The translations under genes were made by a program, and so were the position numbers. A stretch of 64,000 bases of DNA from Streptomyces asoensis (GTDB lineage: Bacteria > Actinomycetota > Actinomycetes > Streptomycetales > Streptomycetaceae), in the NCBI RefSeq assembly GCF_013085465.1, contig NZ_CP049838.1, positions 5,642,001 through 5,706,000 on the forward strand, in the 5' to 3' direction. The notes beneath the pieces are model-generated. The model was not told where the DNA came from and did not search any database. It worked only from the letters and a program-made list of their open reading frames with translations. Within the stretch, counting starts at the first letter, position 1. Every line of letters begins with the position of its first letter. Below are positions 34,230-43,435 of the stretch, in pieces.

Positions 34230-34835
34230 ATGACCGACCCCGTGACGCTGGACGGCGAGGGCGCCATCGGCGAGTTCGACGAGAAGCGCGCCGAGAACGC
34301 CGTACGGGAGCTGCTGATCGCGGTCGGCGAGGACCCGGACCGTGAGGGCCTCCGGGAGACGCCGGCACGGGTGGCGCGGGCGTACAAGGAGATATTCGCG
34401 GGGCTGTGGCAGCAGCCCGAGGACGTGCTGACGACGACCTTCGACCTGGGGCACGACGAGATGGTGCTCGTGAAGGACATCGAGGTGTTCAGCACCTGTG
34501 AACACCATCTGGTGCCGTTCAGGGGCGTCGCCCATGTCGGCTACATCCCGTCCACCACCGGGAAGATCACCGGCCTGTCCAAGCTGGCCCGTCTCGTGGA
34601 CGTCTACGCGCGCCGTCCCCAGGTGCAGGAACGTCTCACCACGCAGATCGCCGACTCCTTGATGGAGATCCTGGAGCCGCGCGGGGTGATCGTCGTCATC
34701 GAGTGCGAGCACATGTGCATGTCCATGCGCGGCATCCGCAAGCCCGGCGCCAAGACCATCACCTCGGCGGTGCGGGGACAGCTGCGGGACGCGGCGACGC
34801 GCAACGAGGCGATGAGCCTGATCATGGCGCGCTGA
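34230..34835 (+). CDS. folE: GTP cyclohydrolase I
   Basis: 201 residues from ATG 34230, with AGGAACGAGG upstream (an in-frame ATG-like start at 34203 is less well placed). Zinc and substrate motifs [12 protein letters not shown] and [17 protein letters not shown] are intact. It converts GTP to dihydroneopterin triphosphate, the first step of folate synthesis. The remaining folate genes (folP, folB, folK) are convergent on the other strand. Confidence 0.97.
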   Translation: MTDPVTLDGEGAIGEFDEKRAENAVRELLIAVGEDPDREGLRETPARVARAYKEIFAGLWQQPEDVLTTTFDLGHDEMVLVKDIEVFSTCEHHLVPFRGVAHVGYIPSTTGKITGLSKLARLVDVYARRPQVQERLTTQIADSLMEILEPRGVIVVIECEHMCMSMRGIRKPGAKTITSAVRGQLRDAATRNEAMSLIMAR

Positions 34836-34861
34836 CGGGGCCAGCGCTCACCCGGGAGACG

Positions 34862-35347
34862 TCACGCCGGTGACGCCGCGCCCTTGTCGTGATCGTCGTC
34901 CTCGGGCAGCTTGCAGACGCGCTCCAGGAAAATGGCCGCCGCTATGACCGCGATGCCCGCCAGGACCGAGAAACCGGCGTAGATGGCCTGGTCGCGGCGG
35001 GCGGGGATGTCGAGGGACTCCAGCAGGAAGACGCCCGTCCCGCCGTACATGCCGGAGACGAGGGCGGCCACCAGGGCGCTGGACTGGCCGAAAACGACCG
35101 CGCGGGCCGCCATCAGGGGGTCGACGCCCTTGGCCTCGGGGCGGCGCTCACGCTGGGCCTTGAGCCGGGCGCGCAGCGACAGCGCGGTGGCCGTGAGCAC
35201 CACGGCGATCAGGGCGAGGACGATGGGCGCGGCCAGCGGGACGCTGGGAAGGGTCCCGATCGAGTTCCACAGGCGGGCGCCGGCCCAGGACAGGATCGCG
35301 GCCACGCCGAACACGCCGGCCAGCACCCTGATGTGCAGCTCTCTCAC
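34862..35347 (-). CDS. DUF3180 membrane protein
   Basis: 161 residues, with four hydrophobic segments (VLAGVFGVAAILSWAGARLW, AAPIVLALIAVVLTATALSL, VVFGQSSALVAALVSGMYGG, AIYAGFSVLAGIAVIAAAIF). DUF3180 proteins are found next to folK throughout actinobacteria; no function has been shown. It is the last gene of the leftward folate operon, 72 bp after folK. The acidic C-terminus ends EDDDHDKGAASPA. Confidence 0.9.
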   Translation of the reverse strand: MRELHIRVLAGVFGVAAILSWAGARLWNSIGTLPSVPLAAPIVLALIAVVLTATALSLRARLKAQRERRPEAKGVDPLMAARAVVFGQSSALVAALVSGMYGGTGVFLLESLDIPARRDQAIYAGFSVLAGIAVIAAAIFLERVCKLPEDDDHDKGAASPA

Positions 35348-35419
35348 GGTGTCCCTTCAACTCCCCCGAGCCCGCGGGCATGGACATCCCGCGGGCAGTG
35401 GTCCTGTCGACCTTAACGA

Positions 35420-36031
35420 CTACTCGGGCAGGTGGAGTTCCAGGTCCTTGCGTGCCGCGACGCCCTCGCGGGTCACGGTGTCGAGAAGACCGGCGACCGT
35501 GCCGCGGCCGGGCAGCTGGGCCTCGGGCTCCACGTCGTACCAGGGGGCGAGGACGAAGGCGCGTTCGTGGGCGCGGGGGTGGGGGAGCGTGAGGTGCGGG
35601 TCGTCGTCGACGACGTCGGCGTACGCGACGATGTCGACGTCGAGTGTGCGCGCGCCCCAGCGCTCGTCGCGCACCCGGTGGAAGGCCTCCTCGACCGCGT
35701 GCGCCCGCTCCAGCAGGGAGGACGGCGGGAGGGTCGTCTTCAGCACGACCACCGCGTTGAAGTACGAGGGCTGGCTGCCGGGCTCGACGCCCCACGGCTC
35801 CGTCTCGTACACCGGGGAGACGGCCTTGATGCGTACGCCGGGGGTGTCCTCGAGGGCGTCGATGGCACCCTGGAGGGTCTCCAGGCGGTTGCCGAGGTTG
35901 GAGCCGAGGGCGATCACGGCCCGTTGGGGGTTGTGCAGGGTGGTGTCGGCGGCGTCGACCTTCTCCACGACGGAGGCGGGTACCGGCTGTACGGTCGGGT
36001 CGCTCTGACCCTCGGTGAAGAACGCGGTCAT
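35420..36031 (-). CDS. folK: HPPK, 6-hydroxymethyl-dihydropterin pyrophosphokinase
   Basis: 203 residues. A 35-residue N-terminal extension precedes the domain IALGSNLGNRLETLQGAIDAL, SPVYETEPWG, FNAVVVLKTTLPP and the signature RWGARTLDVDIVAY. It transfers pyrophosphate from ATP to the pterin alcohol. Its ATG overlaps the folB stop (ATGA), so the two are translationally coupled and act in consecutive steps. Confidence 0.97.
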   Translation of the reverse strand: MTAFFTEGQSDPTVQPVPASVVEKVDAADTTLHNPQRAVIALGSNLGNRLETLQGAIDALEDTPGVRIKAVSPVYETEPWGVEPGSQPSYFNAVVVLKTTLPPSSLLERAHAVEEAFHRVRDERWGARTLDVDIVAYADVVDDDPHLTLPHPRAHERAFVLAPWYDVEPEAQLPGRGTVAGLLDTVTREGVAARKDLELHLPE

Positions 36032-36387
36032 ACTCGGCTCCGGATGATGGTGACGGTCACGTCGTCGAAGGGGACCGTGATCGGCGCGTCCGGTTTGTGT
36101 ACGCAGACCTCGACCTCCTGGACCCCTTCGTGCTTCAGACAGGCCTGGGCGATGCGCTCGGCGAGCGTCTCGATGAGGTCGACGGGCTCGCCCTGGACGA
36201 CGGCCACGACCTCCTCCGCCACGATGCCGTAGTGGACGGTCTTCGCCAGGTCGTCGTCGGCCGCGGCCGGTCGGGTGTCCAGGCCGAGGACGAGGTCCAC
36301 GATGAAGGTCTGGCCCTCCTCGCGTTCCTTGGGGAACACGCCGTGGTACCCGCGGGCCTTCAGGCCGCGCAGCGCGACACGATCCAC
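36028..36387 (-). CDS. folB: Dihydroneopterin aldolase
   Basis: 119 residues from GTG 36387, fixed by AGGAGTG 6 nt upstream and by the family start DRVALRGLKARGYHGVFPKE. Other conserved parts are TVHYGIVAEEVVAVVQG and LIETLAERIAQACL. It cleaves dihydroneopterin to the hydroxymethyl-pterin used by FolK. Confidence 0.96.
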   Translation of the reverse strand: MDRVALRGLKARGYHGVFPKEREEGQTFIVDLVLGLDTRPAAADDDLAKTVHYGIVAEEVVAVVQGEPVDLIETLAERIAQACLKHEGVQEVEVCVHKPDAPITVPFDDVTVTIIRSRV

Positions 36388-36527
36388 GCGAATCACTCCT
36401 GCAATCGTCGGTTTCGGCCGGTGCGTCCGGGTGCGGGCGGCACCCCGGCCTCGAACGAATCTACCCGCGAGCACTGACAGACCCGGGTTCCGGCCACGGT
36501 GACCCGGGCCGGAGTCAGGACATTTCA

Positions 36528-36552
36528 CCGGGTGTTTCCCTTGGGGAACCCG
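36528..36552 (-). terminator. Hairpin in gap between NTF2-like gene and folB
   Basis: CCGGGT-GT-TTCCC, loop TT, GGGGAACCCGG: a stable stem with a 2-nt bulge in the 282-bp gap 36388-36669. It could attenuate readthrough from folP into folB or end a transcript. No other feature is seen in this gap. Confidence 0.45.
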
Positions 36553-36669
36553 GCTGCTCACAGGCTGGTAGCCGCCCCTACCCGAGAGTTCGTGATTCCA
36601 ACCACTTCTTGGTCCCTGTGGGTCATCTCAGGGCGCCTCCTGCCCCCTTCCTGCGGTCCGCCTACCCGC

Positions 36670-37191
36670 TCAGGAGGGGTTCTCGTCACTCTCGGGGTCT
36701 TCGGGAGCGTCGGCTTCGTCGTTCTCCGTCAGTACGGGGGAGGCGTGGTGCGACCACAGCTTCCATCCGTCGGAGGTGCGGCGGAACACGTTCGTGGCGA
36801 CCACCAGCTGGCCCACGAGCGGCCCGAGCTCCTCGCCGTCCTCCGGCGCGGGGCCGCCGCTGAGGATGTTCTCGGTGCAGTTCACCAGCGCGGTGTCGCC
36901 GGTGACGGAGACATGCACGTCGGTGAGGAAGAACTGGATGTAGTCGGTGTTCGCCATGATCAGCGCGTACGACCGCAGCACGTCGCCCCGGCCGGTGAGT
37001 ACCGGCCAGCCGGGGTGCACGCAGGAGATCACGCCGACGTCCGCCGGGTCGTGGTACGTCTCGTCCACGCCCAGGTCGGCCGGTGTGAGCCAGAGCGCGG
37101 ACACCCCGTCGAAGTCGCCTTGTTCCAGTGCCTCGTAGAAGGCGGTGTTGGCGGCCTCGACCTGCTCGACGTCGGTGTGGGGGGCGCTCAC
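36670..37191 (-). CDS. SnoaL/NTF2-like protein in folate operon
   Basis: 173 residues from GTG 37191 (AAGGAG 4 nt upstream), overlapping the folP stop by GTGA. A cystatin-like alpha+beta fold is indicated by VEAANTAFYEALEQGDFDGVSALW, HPGWPVLTGRGDVLRSYALI and the C-terminal VATNVFRRTSDGWKLWSHHASP. The tail is acidic. Related proteins include ketosteroid-isomerase-like enzymes and uncharacterised nuclear-transport-factor-2 folds. Its fixed place after folP suggests an accessory role in pterin metabolism, but nothing in the sequence shows catalysis. Confidence 0.87.
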   Translation of the reverse strand: MSAPHTDVEQVEAANTAFYEALEQGDFDGVSALWLTPADLGVDETYHDPADVGVISCVHPGWPVLTGRGDVLRSYALIMANTDYIQFFLTDVHVSVTGDTALVNCTENILSGGPAPEDGEELGPLVGQLVVATNVFRRTSDGWKLWSHHASPVLTENDEADAPEDPESDENPS

Positions 37192-38168
37192 CGGACTCCT
37201 TCTGCGCCGCTCGGGCCGTGCCCGCCGCGGTGTGCGTCCGGCGTCGCGGGCTCGCCGGTGGCGGTGTGCGCCGGGCGTGGTGCGCCCACGCCGGGTGCGT
37301 TGCCTTCCTCGCGCGCCCCCTCCACGGCACGGGCGACCCGTACCGCGTCCGCCGTCGCGCGCACCTCGTGCACGCGGACCGCCCAGGCGCCCGCCTCCGC
37401 GGCGAGGGCCGAGACGGCGGCGGTGGCGGCGTCGCGCTCGCGCGCGGGCGGCGGCGCGCCCTCCGGGCCGGCCAGGACACGGCCGAGGAACCGCTTGCGG
37501 GAGGCCGCGACGAGCAGCGGGTGACCGAGGGCGTGCAGCCGGTCGAGGTGGGCCAGCAGGGAGAGGTCGTGATCGGCCTCCTTGGAGAAGCCGAGACCCG
37601 GGTCGACGACGATGCGGTCGGGGGAGATACCGCCCGCCAGGACGGCTTCCACGCGCGCGTGGAGCTCGTCCACGACCTCGGCGACGACATCGGTGTAGAC
37701 GCCTCTGACGTTGCCGCCATCGAGGAAGCCTCGCCAGTGCATGACGACGAAGGGGGCGCCCGTCTCCGCGACGGCCGGGATCATCGCCGGGTCGGCGAGG
37801 CCGCCGCTGACGTCGTTGACGAGGGCGGCGCCGGCCGCGAGGGCCTGGGCGGCGACGGAGGCGCGCATCGTGTCGACGGAGACGAGGACACCCTCGGAGG
37901 CGAGGCCGCGGACCACGGGGATGACCCGGCGGAGCTCCTCGGTCTCGTCGACCCGGCTGGCGCCGGGGCGCGTGGACTCGCCGCCGACGTCCACGAGGTC
38001 CGCGCCCTCGGCGACGAGTTGGAGGCCGTGCTTGACGGCGGCCGTCGTGTCGAACCAGCGGCCGCCGTCGGAGAAGGAGTCGGGGGTCACGTTGACGACT
38101 CCCATGACCGCGCAGCGGTCCCATTCCGGAAGACCGACGACGCGCCCGCGTCCGCTCTGCTTGCTCAT
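37188..38168 (-). CDS. folP: Dihydropteroate synthase
   Basis: 326 residues from ATG 38168. Motifs: CAVMGVVNVTPDSFSDGG, DVGGESTRPGA, VSVDTMRASVAAQAL, VNDVSGG, and VDPGLGFSKEADHDL. It joins p-aminobenzoate to the pterin pyrophosphate and is the sulfonamide target. The C-terminal 60 residues are a Gly/Pro/Ala-rich extension after the normal end (VHEVRATADAVRVARAVEG), dispensable by comparison. It starts the leftward operon folP-NTF2-folB-folK-DUF3180. Confidence 0.96.
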   Translation of the reverse strand: MSKQSGRGRVVGLPEWDRCAVMGVVNVTPDSFSDGGRWFDTTAAVKHGLQLVAEGADLVDVGGESTRPGASRVDETEELRRVIPVVRGLASEGVLVSVDTMRASVAAQALAAGAALVNDVSGGLADPAMIPAVAETGAPFVVMHWRGFLDGGNVRGVYTDVVAEVVDELHARVEAVLAGGISPDRIVVDPGLGFSKEADHDLSLLAHLDRLHALGHPLLVAASRKRFLGRVLAGPEGAPPPARERDAATAAVSALAAEAGAWAVRVHEVRATADAVRVARAVEGAREEGNAPGVGAPRPAHTATGEPATPDAHRGGHGPSGAEGVR

Positions 38169-38308
38169 GCGTTCAGCGTAGGCCCAGGAGGGTGCCGTGC
38201 CGCGGTGCGGCCCGAGTGGAAGCCCCAGGGCTGGGAGGGGGCGGGGCTTCCACCCGGGCCGGTCTCGGTGGCGCGGGCCCGATGCCCGCCGGGCCGGCAT
38301 CGCCGCGG

Positions 38309-40144
38309 CTACGCCGCGCGTACGTCTCTCTCCGCCACCGTGTGCGTACACACGCGTGCCGCCGTGGAGCGGCGGCGCAGGAAGCGCGGCAGCGGGAGGG
38401 CGAGGCTGACGAAGCCCTCGGCCTGCATGGCGGCGAAGCCGATGCGGGGGAGGTCGCCGGAGGCCCGGTAGACGACGAAGCGGGGCTCCCAGCGCGGCTG
38501 GAACTTGGCGTTGAACTTGTACAGCGACTCGATCTGGAACCAGCGGGAGAGGAACACCAGCAGCCCGCGCCAGGCCCGCAGCACCGGGCCCGCGCCGATC
38601 TTCTCGCCGCGCGCCAGCGCCGAGCGGAACATGGCGAAGTTCAGCGACACGCGCGCGATGCCGAACTTCGGGGCGGCCTGGAGAGCGGCGACGATCAGGA
38701 GTTCGTTCATGCCCGGGTCGGCCGAGCGGTCGCGGCGCATCAGGTCCAGGGAGGCGCCGTCCGGGCCCCAGGGCACGAAGTGCAGGATCGCCTTCAGGTC
38801 GCCGTACTCGCCGGGGACCTCGTCGGCCTTGTGGGCGGTGGCGATGAGGCAGTCCCCGTCGGCGGCGTCGCCGACGCGGCCCAGGGCCATCGAGAAGCCG
38901 CGCTCGTTGTCGGTGCCGCGCCAGTCCTCGGAGGCCAGCCGGATGCGCTCCAGTTCGGCCTCACCGAGGTCACGGACGCGCCGTACCCGGGTCTCGTAAC
39001 CGGCGCGTTCGATGCGCTTGACCATCTGGCGCACGTTGCGCATCGCGCGGCCGGCCAGGGAGAAATCCGCTACGTCCACCACCGCCTCGTCACCCAGCTC
39101 GAGCGCGTCGAGCCCGGTCTCCCGGGTCCAGACCTCGCCGCCCGTCTCCGAGCAGCCCATGACGGCGGGCGTCCAGGAGTGGGCCTTGGCCTCGTCCATG
39201 AAGCGTTCGATGGCGCCGGGCCAGGCCTCGACGTCGCCGATGGGGTCGCCGCTGGCGAGCATCACGCCGGAGACGACGCGGTAGGTCACCGCCGCCTTGC
39301 CGCTGGGGGAGAAGACCACGGCCTTGTCGCGGCGCAGCGCGAAGTGGCCCAGGGAGTCGCGGCGCCCGTGCTTGTCCAGCAGGGCACGCAGGCGCGCCTC
39401 GTCCTCCTCCGTGAGGCGGGCGGCCGGGTGCTCGGGGCGGAAGGCGAGGTAGATCGTGGTGACCGCGGTGATCCAGCCGAGGGCGCCAAGGGAGAAGGCG
39501 ACGGTCCAGGAGGTGTTGCCCTGGTAGTCGACCGGGCCCTCGAAGCCGAAGAGGCCGTACAGGACGTGCGTAATGCGATCGGCCAGGCTCGGGTCGCCGA
39601 TCAGGCGCCGCGGGTGGACGCTGACGATGACCAGTCCCAGACCGAGGGAACCGGCGCCCATGAGGACGAAGTTGGCGAGCGCGCGCCAGCGGCTGCGCGG
39701 GTCGGGCAGTGCCGCGAACTGGTCGCGGTGCAGCAGCAGCGGAGCCAGGAGCGCGACCGAGATGAGCGCGCCCACGATCGAGTGCCGGTACACGAACTGG
39801 GCCACCGCGCCCGCCGGGAGCAGCACCACCGCCGCGCGCCACGCGCGCCGCTTGCCGCGCCTGAGGCCGTGCGCGAGCAGCAGCAGCAGGACGCCGGCGC
39901 TGAGGGACAGCGCGGCCGCGAACGGCCCGAACGAGCCGGGCAGCACCTCGGCGAAGGTGTGCATACGGCTGTGCCTGAACCGCGGGAAGACCCCGCCGGC
40001 GACGTCCAGCAGACCCACCAGGGCACAGGCTCTGGCGACGAGGGCAGGGACGGACTCGGGGCGCGGACCTCGCACTATCTGCCGCACCCGGCTTGATCGG
40101 CGCGGAACCCCGCCCGACATTTCCCCATCTTGAGTGACAGACAT
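38309..40144 (-). CDS. LysX-like phosphatidylglycerol lysyltransferase (DUF2156)
   Basis: 611 residues from ATG 40144 (an in-frame ATG 40195 would add 17). The N-terminal half has about six membrane helices. The C-terminal half is the DUF2156/MprF synthase domain (VMLASGDPIGDVEAWPGAIE, FSLAGRAMRNVRQMVKRIE, NERGFSMALGRVGD, ILHFVPWGPDGASLDLMRRD). It lacks the fused lysyl-tRNA synthetase of mycobacterial LysX. It would move an aminoacyl group from tRNA to membrane phospholipid, lowering surface charge. It is divergent from an esterase gene across about 210 bp. Confidence 0.88.
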   Translation of the reverse strand: MSVTQDGEMSGGVPRRSSRVRQIVRGPRPESVPALVARACALVGLLDVAGGVFPRFRHSRMHTFAEVLPGSFGPFAAALSLSAGVLLLLLAHGLRRGKRRAWRAAVVLLPAGAVAQFVYRHSIVGALISVALLAPLLLHRDQFAALPDPRSRWRALANFVLMGAGSLGLGLVIVSVHPRRLIGDPSLADRITHVLYGLFGFEGPVDYQGNTSWTVAFSLGALGWITAVTTIYLAFRPEHPAARLTEEDEARLRALLDKHGRRDSLGHFALRRDKAVVFSPSGKAAVTYRVVSGVMLASGDPIGDVEAWPGAIERFMDEAKAHSWTPAVMGCSETGGEVWTRETGLDALELGDEAVVDVADFSLAGRAMRNVRQMVKRIERAGYETRVRRVRDLGEAELERIRLASEDWRGTDNERGFSMALGRVGDAADGDCLIATAHKADEVPGEYGDLKAILHFVPWGPDGASLDLMRRDRSADPGMNELLIVAALQAAPKFGIARVSLNFAMFRSALARGEKIGAGPVLRAWRGLLVFLSRWFQIESLYKFNAKFQPRWEPRFVVYRASGDLPRIGFAAMQAEGFVSLALPLPRFLRRRSTAARVCTHTVAERDVRAA

Positions 40145-40355
40145 CGCATCCCGTAGTTCCGCGAGAGACCTTGGACCCGGGCCCGATTCGGGCATCCGGC
40201 GACATTGCGCCCTCTAGGACGGTGTCTTGAGGAGAGAGGTTCACTCGTCTCCTCAAAGCCACTGAAAAGGCCAAGGAAAGTCCGGGACAAGCCCTCGCGA
40301 AGGAGTCGGGGGGAGCGGGCGGGATCCCGGACGGAGAGCAGGCAGGAAACACCGC

Positions 40356-41483
40356 ATGGGGCTCACGAGCGACAAAATGCTGCTGCTGTCAGTGCTGTTC
40401 GCCTTACTGCTGTTCGTCGGCACGGTGTGGCTGTGGCCGCGTCTGGCCCGAACCGGCTGGCGGGCCGTCAGCGGGCGGATCGGGCTGCTGCTGGCCACCC
40501 AGTTGGCGCTGTTCGTCTCGGTGGGGCTGACCGCCAACCAGGCGTTCGGCTTCTACGCCAGCTGGGCGGACCTGTTCGGCCGGGAGACGGACCAGGGCGT
40601 GGTCGTCGACCACGCGGCGGGTGGCGCCCCGGCGGGGCCGCTGCGGGTGGTCGACACCCGGCGCGTGGACGGCGGCGGCAGCGGGCGTCCGCAGTACGGC
40701 GGACAGATCCAGAAGGTCGCCGTCAACGGACGTACGACACACATAGCCACGCCGGCGTACGTGTACCTGCCGCCGGAGTATTTCGACCCGCAGTACCGCA
40801 CGCGTACGTTCCCCGCGGCCGTCGTCCTCACGGGCTACCCCGGCACGGCGGAGGCGCTCGTGGACAAACTGCACTACCCGCGCACCGCGCGGGAGCTCGC
40901 CAAGGACGGGCGCATGCAGCCGATGATCCTGGTGATGATGCGGCCGACCGTGGCGCCGCCGCGGGACACCGAGTGCGTGGACATCCCGGGCGGCCCGCAG
41001 ACCGAGTCGTTCTTCGCCAAGGACCTGCCGGACGCCGTGACGGCCCACTACCGGGTGGGCAGGAAACCCGGCAGCTGGGGCATCATCGGCGACTCCACGG
41101 GCGGCTACTGCGCGCTGAAGCTGGCGATGCACCACCCGGAGGTCTACGGGGCGGGCGCGGGCCTGTCGGCGTACTACAAGGCGCCTACCGATCCGACCAC
41201 CGGCGACCTCTTCCACGGAAACGCGACCCTGCGCAACGAGGCGGATCTGCACTGGTTTCTGAAGAATCGTTCCGCTCCCGAGACCTCGCTGCTCGTCACC
41301 AGCAGCAAGGTCGGAGAATCCAACTTCAAGGCCACGCAGAAGTTCATAGAGCTGGCGAAGGCCACGGGCACGACCAGGATCTCGTCGATCATCCTGGAAA
41401 GCGGCGGGCACAACTTCAACACCTGGCGGCGGGAGATCCCGCCGACGCTCGAGTGGATCAGCGGACGGTTGAGCGACCGGTGA
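40356..41483 (+). CDS. Esterase D/antigen 85-like alpha/beta hydrolase
   Basis: 375 residues with two or three N-terminal membrane helices (KMLLLSVLFALLLFVGTVWLW, IGLLLATQLALFVSVGLTAN). The external hydrolase domain has nucleophile elbow GDSTGGYCALKLAMHHPEVY and a late His in ESGGHNFNTWRREIP. It resembles the Ag85/FrsA-like esterase family. Its position divergent from the lysyl-PG synthase suggests work on a membrane lipid or envelope ester, possibly as a deacylase, but that is inference from location only. Confidence 0.85.
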   Translation: MGLTSDKMLLLSVLFALLLFVGTVWLWPRLARTGWRAVSGRIGLLLATQLALFVSVGLTANQAFGFYASWADLFGRETDQGVVVDHAAGGAPAGPLRVVDTRRVDGGGSGRPQYGGQIQKVAVNGRTTHIATPAYVYLPPEYFDPQYRTRTFPAAVVLTGYPGTAEALVDKLHYPRTARELAKDGRMQPMILVMMRPTVAPPRDTECVDIPGGPQTESFFAKDLPDAVTAHYRVGRKPGSWGIIGDSTGGYCALKLAMHHPEVYGAGAGLSAYYKAPTDPTTGDLFHGNATLRNEADLHWFLKNRSAPETSLLVTSSKVGESNFKATQKFIELAKATGTTRISSIILESGGHNFNTWRREIPPTLEWISGRLSDR

Positions 41484-41787
41484 GCGGCGCCCGACGGCGG
41501 GGGCCGGGCGGCGGGCATCGCGGACGTCAGGGGCGGGGCGGCGGGCGTAGAGGAGGGGGTTGACGGGTGTCGAGGAGGGGAGGCGGCGGGCGTCGAGGGC
41601 CGGGGGTTCCGGGCGGCTCGACCAGGGTTCATGAGGGCTGAACGGGGCACCCCGACGGGAAATGATCTTGCTTCTCGTCGAATTCCGTGACCGCGTTGTT
41701 TCCTGATGCCCTGTGAAGACTTCGGTATGGCCGTGTTTTTGCGGGGCGGGGCGCCAACATTCGCCTACGCGCGGTAAGTTTCTGGCC
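41484..41787. other. Intergenic region, repeat half and AT-rich half
   Basis: 41484-41630 is built of GGCGGGCGT/GTCGAGG-type G-rich direct repeats with no gene. 41655-41787 is comparatively AT-rich and probably holds the promoter of the next gene: TAAGTT at 41775-41780 stands 7 nt before its ATG. No terminator with a U-tract was found. Confidence 0.55.
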
Positions 41788-43416
41788 ATGCCACGTGGAC
41801 GTCACCGCCATTCCCCGCCTTTGCACAGGCTGCTGCCTCCCTCGGCAATCGCAGGCGTCTCCCTTGTCTGCGCCCTCGGCCCCTGGGTGTTCACGGAGCC
41901 GATGATGCTCCGTGGTCTGGCCGCGGCCGCCGCGGCGACGGCGATCCTCGGCGCGTACGTGATGCGCCGCTGGGACATGCAGGCCGGCAAGCAGGTCGCC
42001 GACCTGGCACGCGCGCGTGCCAGTGACGAGTGGCGCTACGAGGAACGGGTCGCCGAGCTGGAGAGCGACCTCGACGAATCACGTGAACTGCGCGTCAAGC
42101 TGGAGCAGCGCCTGCGGTCCAAGCGCACCGAACTGGCGGGCCTGCGCAACGAGCACGCCGCGCTGCTGCGTCGCTACGCCACGGCCGAGACCGAGCGGGC
42201 CAGCGCCCTGGAGGGCCGCCGGCTGCTCGAGATAGAGGCGGCGCCCGCGCCCGCGCTGCCCGCCGCGCGCGCGGCGCAGGACGCGGAGCCGGCCGGCGCG
42301 GTCGTCGTGGCCGAGGACACCGACGACACCGAGGACACCGAAGGCGCGGATGCCGTCGAGGCGGCGGCCGGAGCCCAGGAGACGGCCGAGGACGCCGCGT
42401 TCGACGACTCTGCCGACTCTGCCGACTCTGCCGACTCTGCCGACTCTGCCGAGTCCGGCGAGTCCGGCGACGCCGCCCAGCCGGTCGCGGAGACCGAGGG
42501 GGCCGAGGGGGACGAGGAGGAGCCGACGGCTTCGGCGGTCTTCTCTCCCGAGGGGTCGAAGCTGTTCCTGCGGGCCCAGGCGGCCCTGGCCCGGTTCGAC
42601 ACCGACGGCGTCAAGGCCACGAAGATCGAGGACCACGCCGAGGAGGAGCCCGCGAGGGCGACTTCCGCGGACGTCGGCGCCACAGCCGCCGGTGGCGACG
42701 CGGAGGCCGCGCAGGAGGACGAAGCACAGGGGAAGCCCGAGGCGGTCGACGAGCACGCGCGCGCGGCCGCCCCCCACACGGCTGCCGAGGCCGACACGGT
42801 CTCGGACGACCGGAGCGCGGACGACCGGAGCGCGGACGACGAGAGTGCGGAGGACCAGGCCCCGGACGACCAGGCTTCCGCCGCCGCGGACGCGGACGAC
42901 GCTGAGGAGAACGCCCCGGCGCCGGTGGCCTCGGAAGCGGCCGTGGTCGGCGAGCGCCTGGTCTACGCGGAGACCGTGCGGCCCGCGCCGCCGGTGTACT
43001 CCGCCACCGCCGGCGCCCCCACCGACACCTCCGTCCCGTCCGCCGCCGCGGCCGGTGCGCTCGTCCCCCGTCCCGCCGGCGCCGTGCAGCGCCGCTCCTC
43101 CGGCCACTTCGCCGTGCCGACCGCCGTGGCCGTCGTACCGGCCGCGCAGCCCGTACGGCGTCCGACGGCCGAGGGAGGCTTCGACTTCTTCGGTACGAAG
43201 AGCGTGTCGGCGCCCTACGCCCTTGAGGCCGTGCAGAACGAGGATCTGGCCGATGTCGTCGGCCAGGAGGCCCTCGCCCTGCACAAGGCCGAGTCCGAGG
43301 CGGAGTTCAAGCCGCTGGACGAGGCGGCGCGCGGTGTGGGTCAGGTGATCGACCTGACCGCCCACGACGAGACGGAGCACATCGACCTTCAGGGACTGCG
43401 CAGCGCCGTCTCCTGA
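41788..43416 (+). CDS. Acidic coiled-coil membrane protein, unknown function
   Basis: 542 residues from ATG 41788 (in-frame ATG 41713 has no support). Two short hydrophobic helices (AIAGVSLVCALGPWVF; LRGLAAAAAATAILGAYVM) at residues 15-55 form a hairpin. They are followed by a coiled coil (residues 60-145, EERVAELESDLDESRELRVKL). A very acidic Ala/Asp/Glu/Ser region comes next, including five DSA repeats, then a conserved C-terminus (GGFDFFGTKSV, VIDLTAHDETEHIDLQGLRSA). No enzymatic motif is present. The architecture suggests an envelope or cytoskeletal scaffold facing the cytoplasm. No ribosome-binding site is obvious; possible leaderless mRNA. Confidence 0.8.
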   Translation: MPRGRHRHSPPLHRLLPPSAIAGVSLVCALGPWVFTEPMMLRGLAAAAAATAILGAYVMRRWDMQAGKQVADLARARASDEWRYEERVAELESDLDESRELRVKLEQRLRSKRTELAGLRNEHAALLRRYATAETERASALEGRRLLEIEAAPAPALPAARAAQDAEPAGAVVVAEDTDDTEDTEGADAVEAAAGAQETAEDAAFDDSADSADSADSADSAESGESGDAAQPVAETEGAEGDEEEPTASAVFSPEGSKLFLRAQAALARFDTDGVKATKIEDHAEEEPARATSADVGATAAGGDAEAAQEDEAQGKPEAVDEHARAAAPHTAAEADTVSDDRSADDRSADDESAEDQAPDDQASAAADADDAEENAPAPVASEAAVVGERLVYAETVRPAPPVYSATAGAPTDTSVPSAAAAGALVPRPAGAVQRRSSGHFAVPTAVAVVPAAQPVRRPTAEGGFDFFGTKSVSAPYALEAVQNEDLADVVGQEALALHKAESEAEFKPLDEAARGVGQVIDLTAHDETEHIDLQGLRSAVS

Positions 43417-43435
43417 CGCCGTCTCCTGAGGCGTC

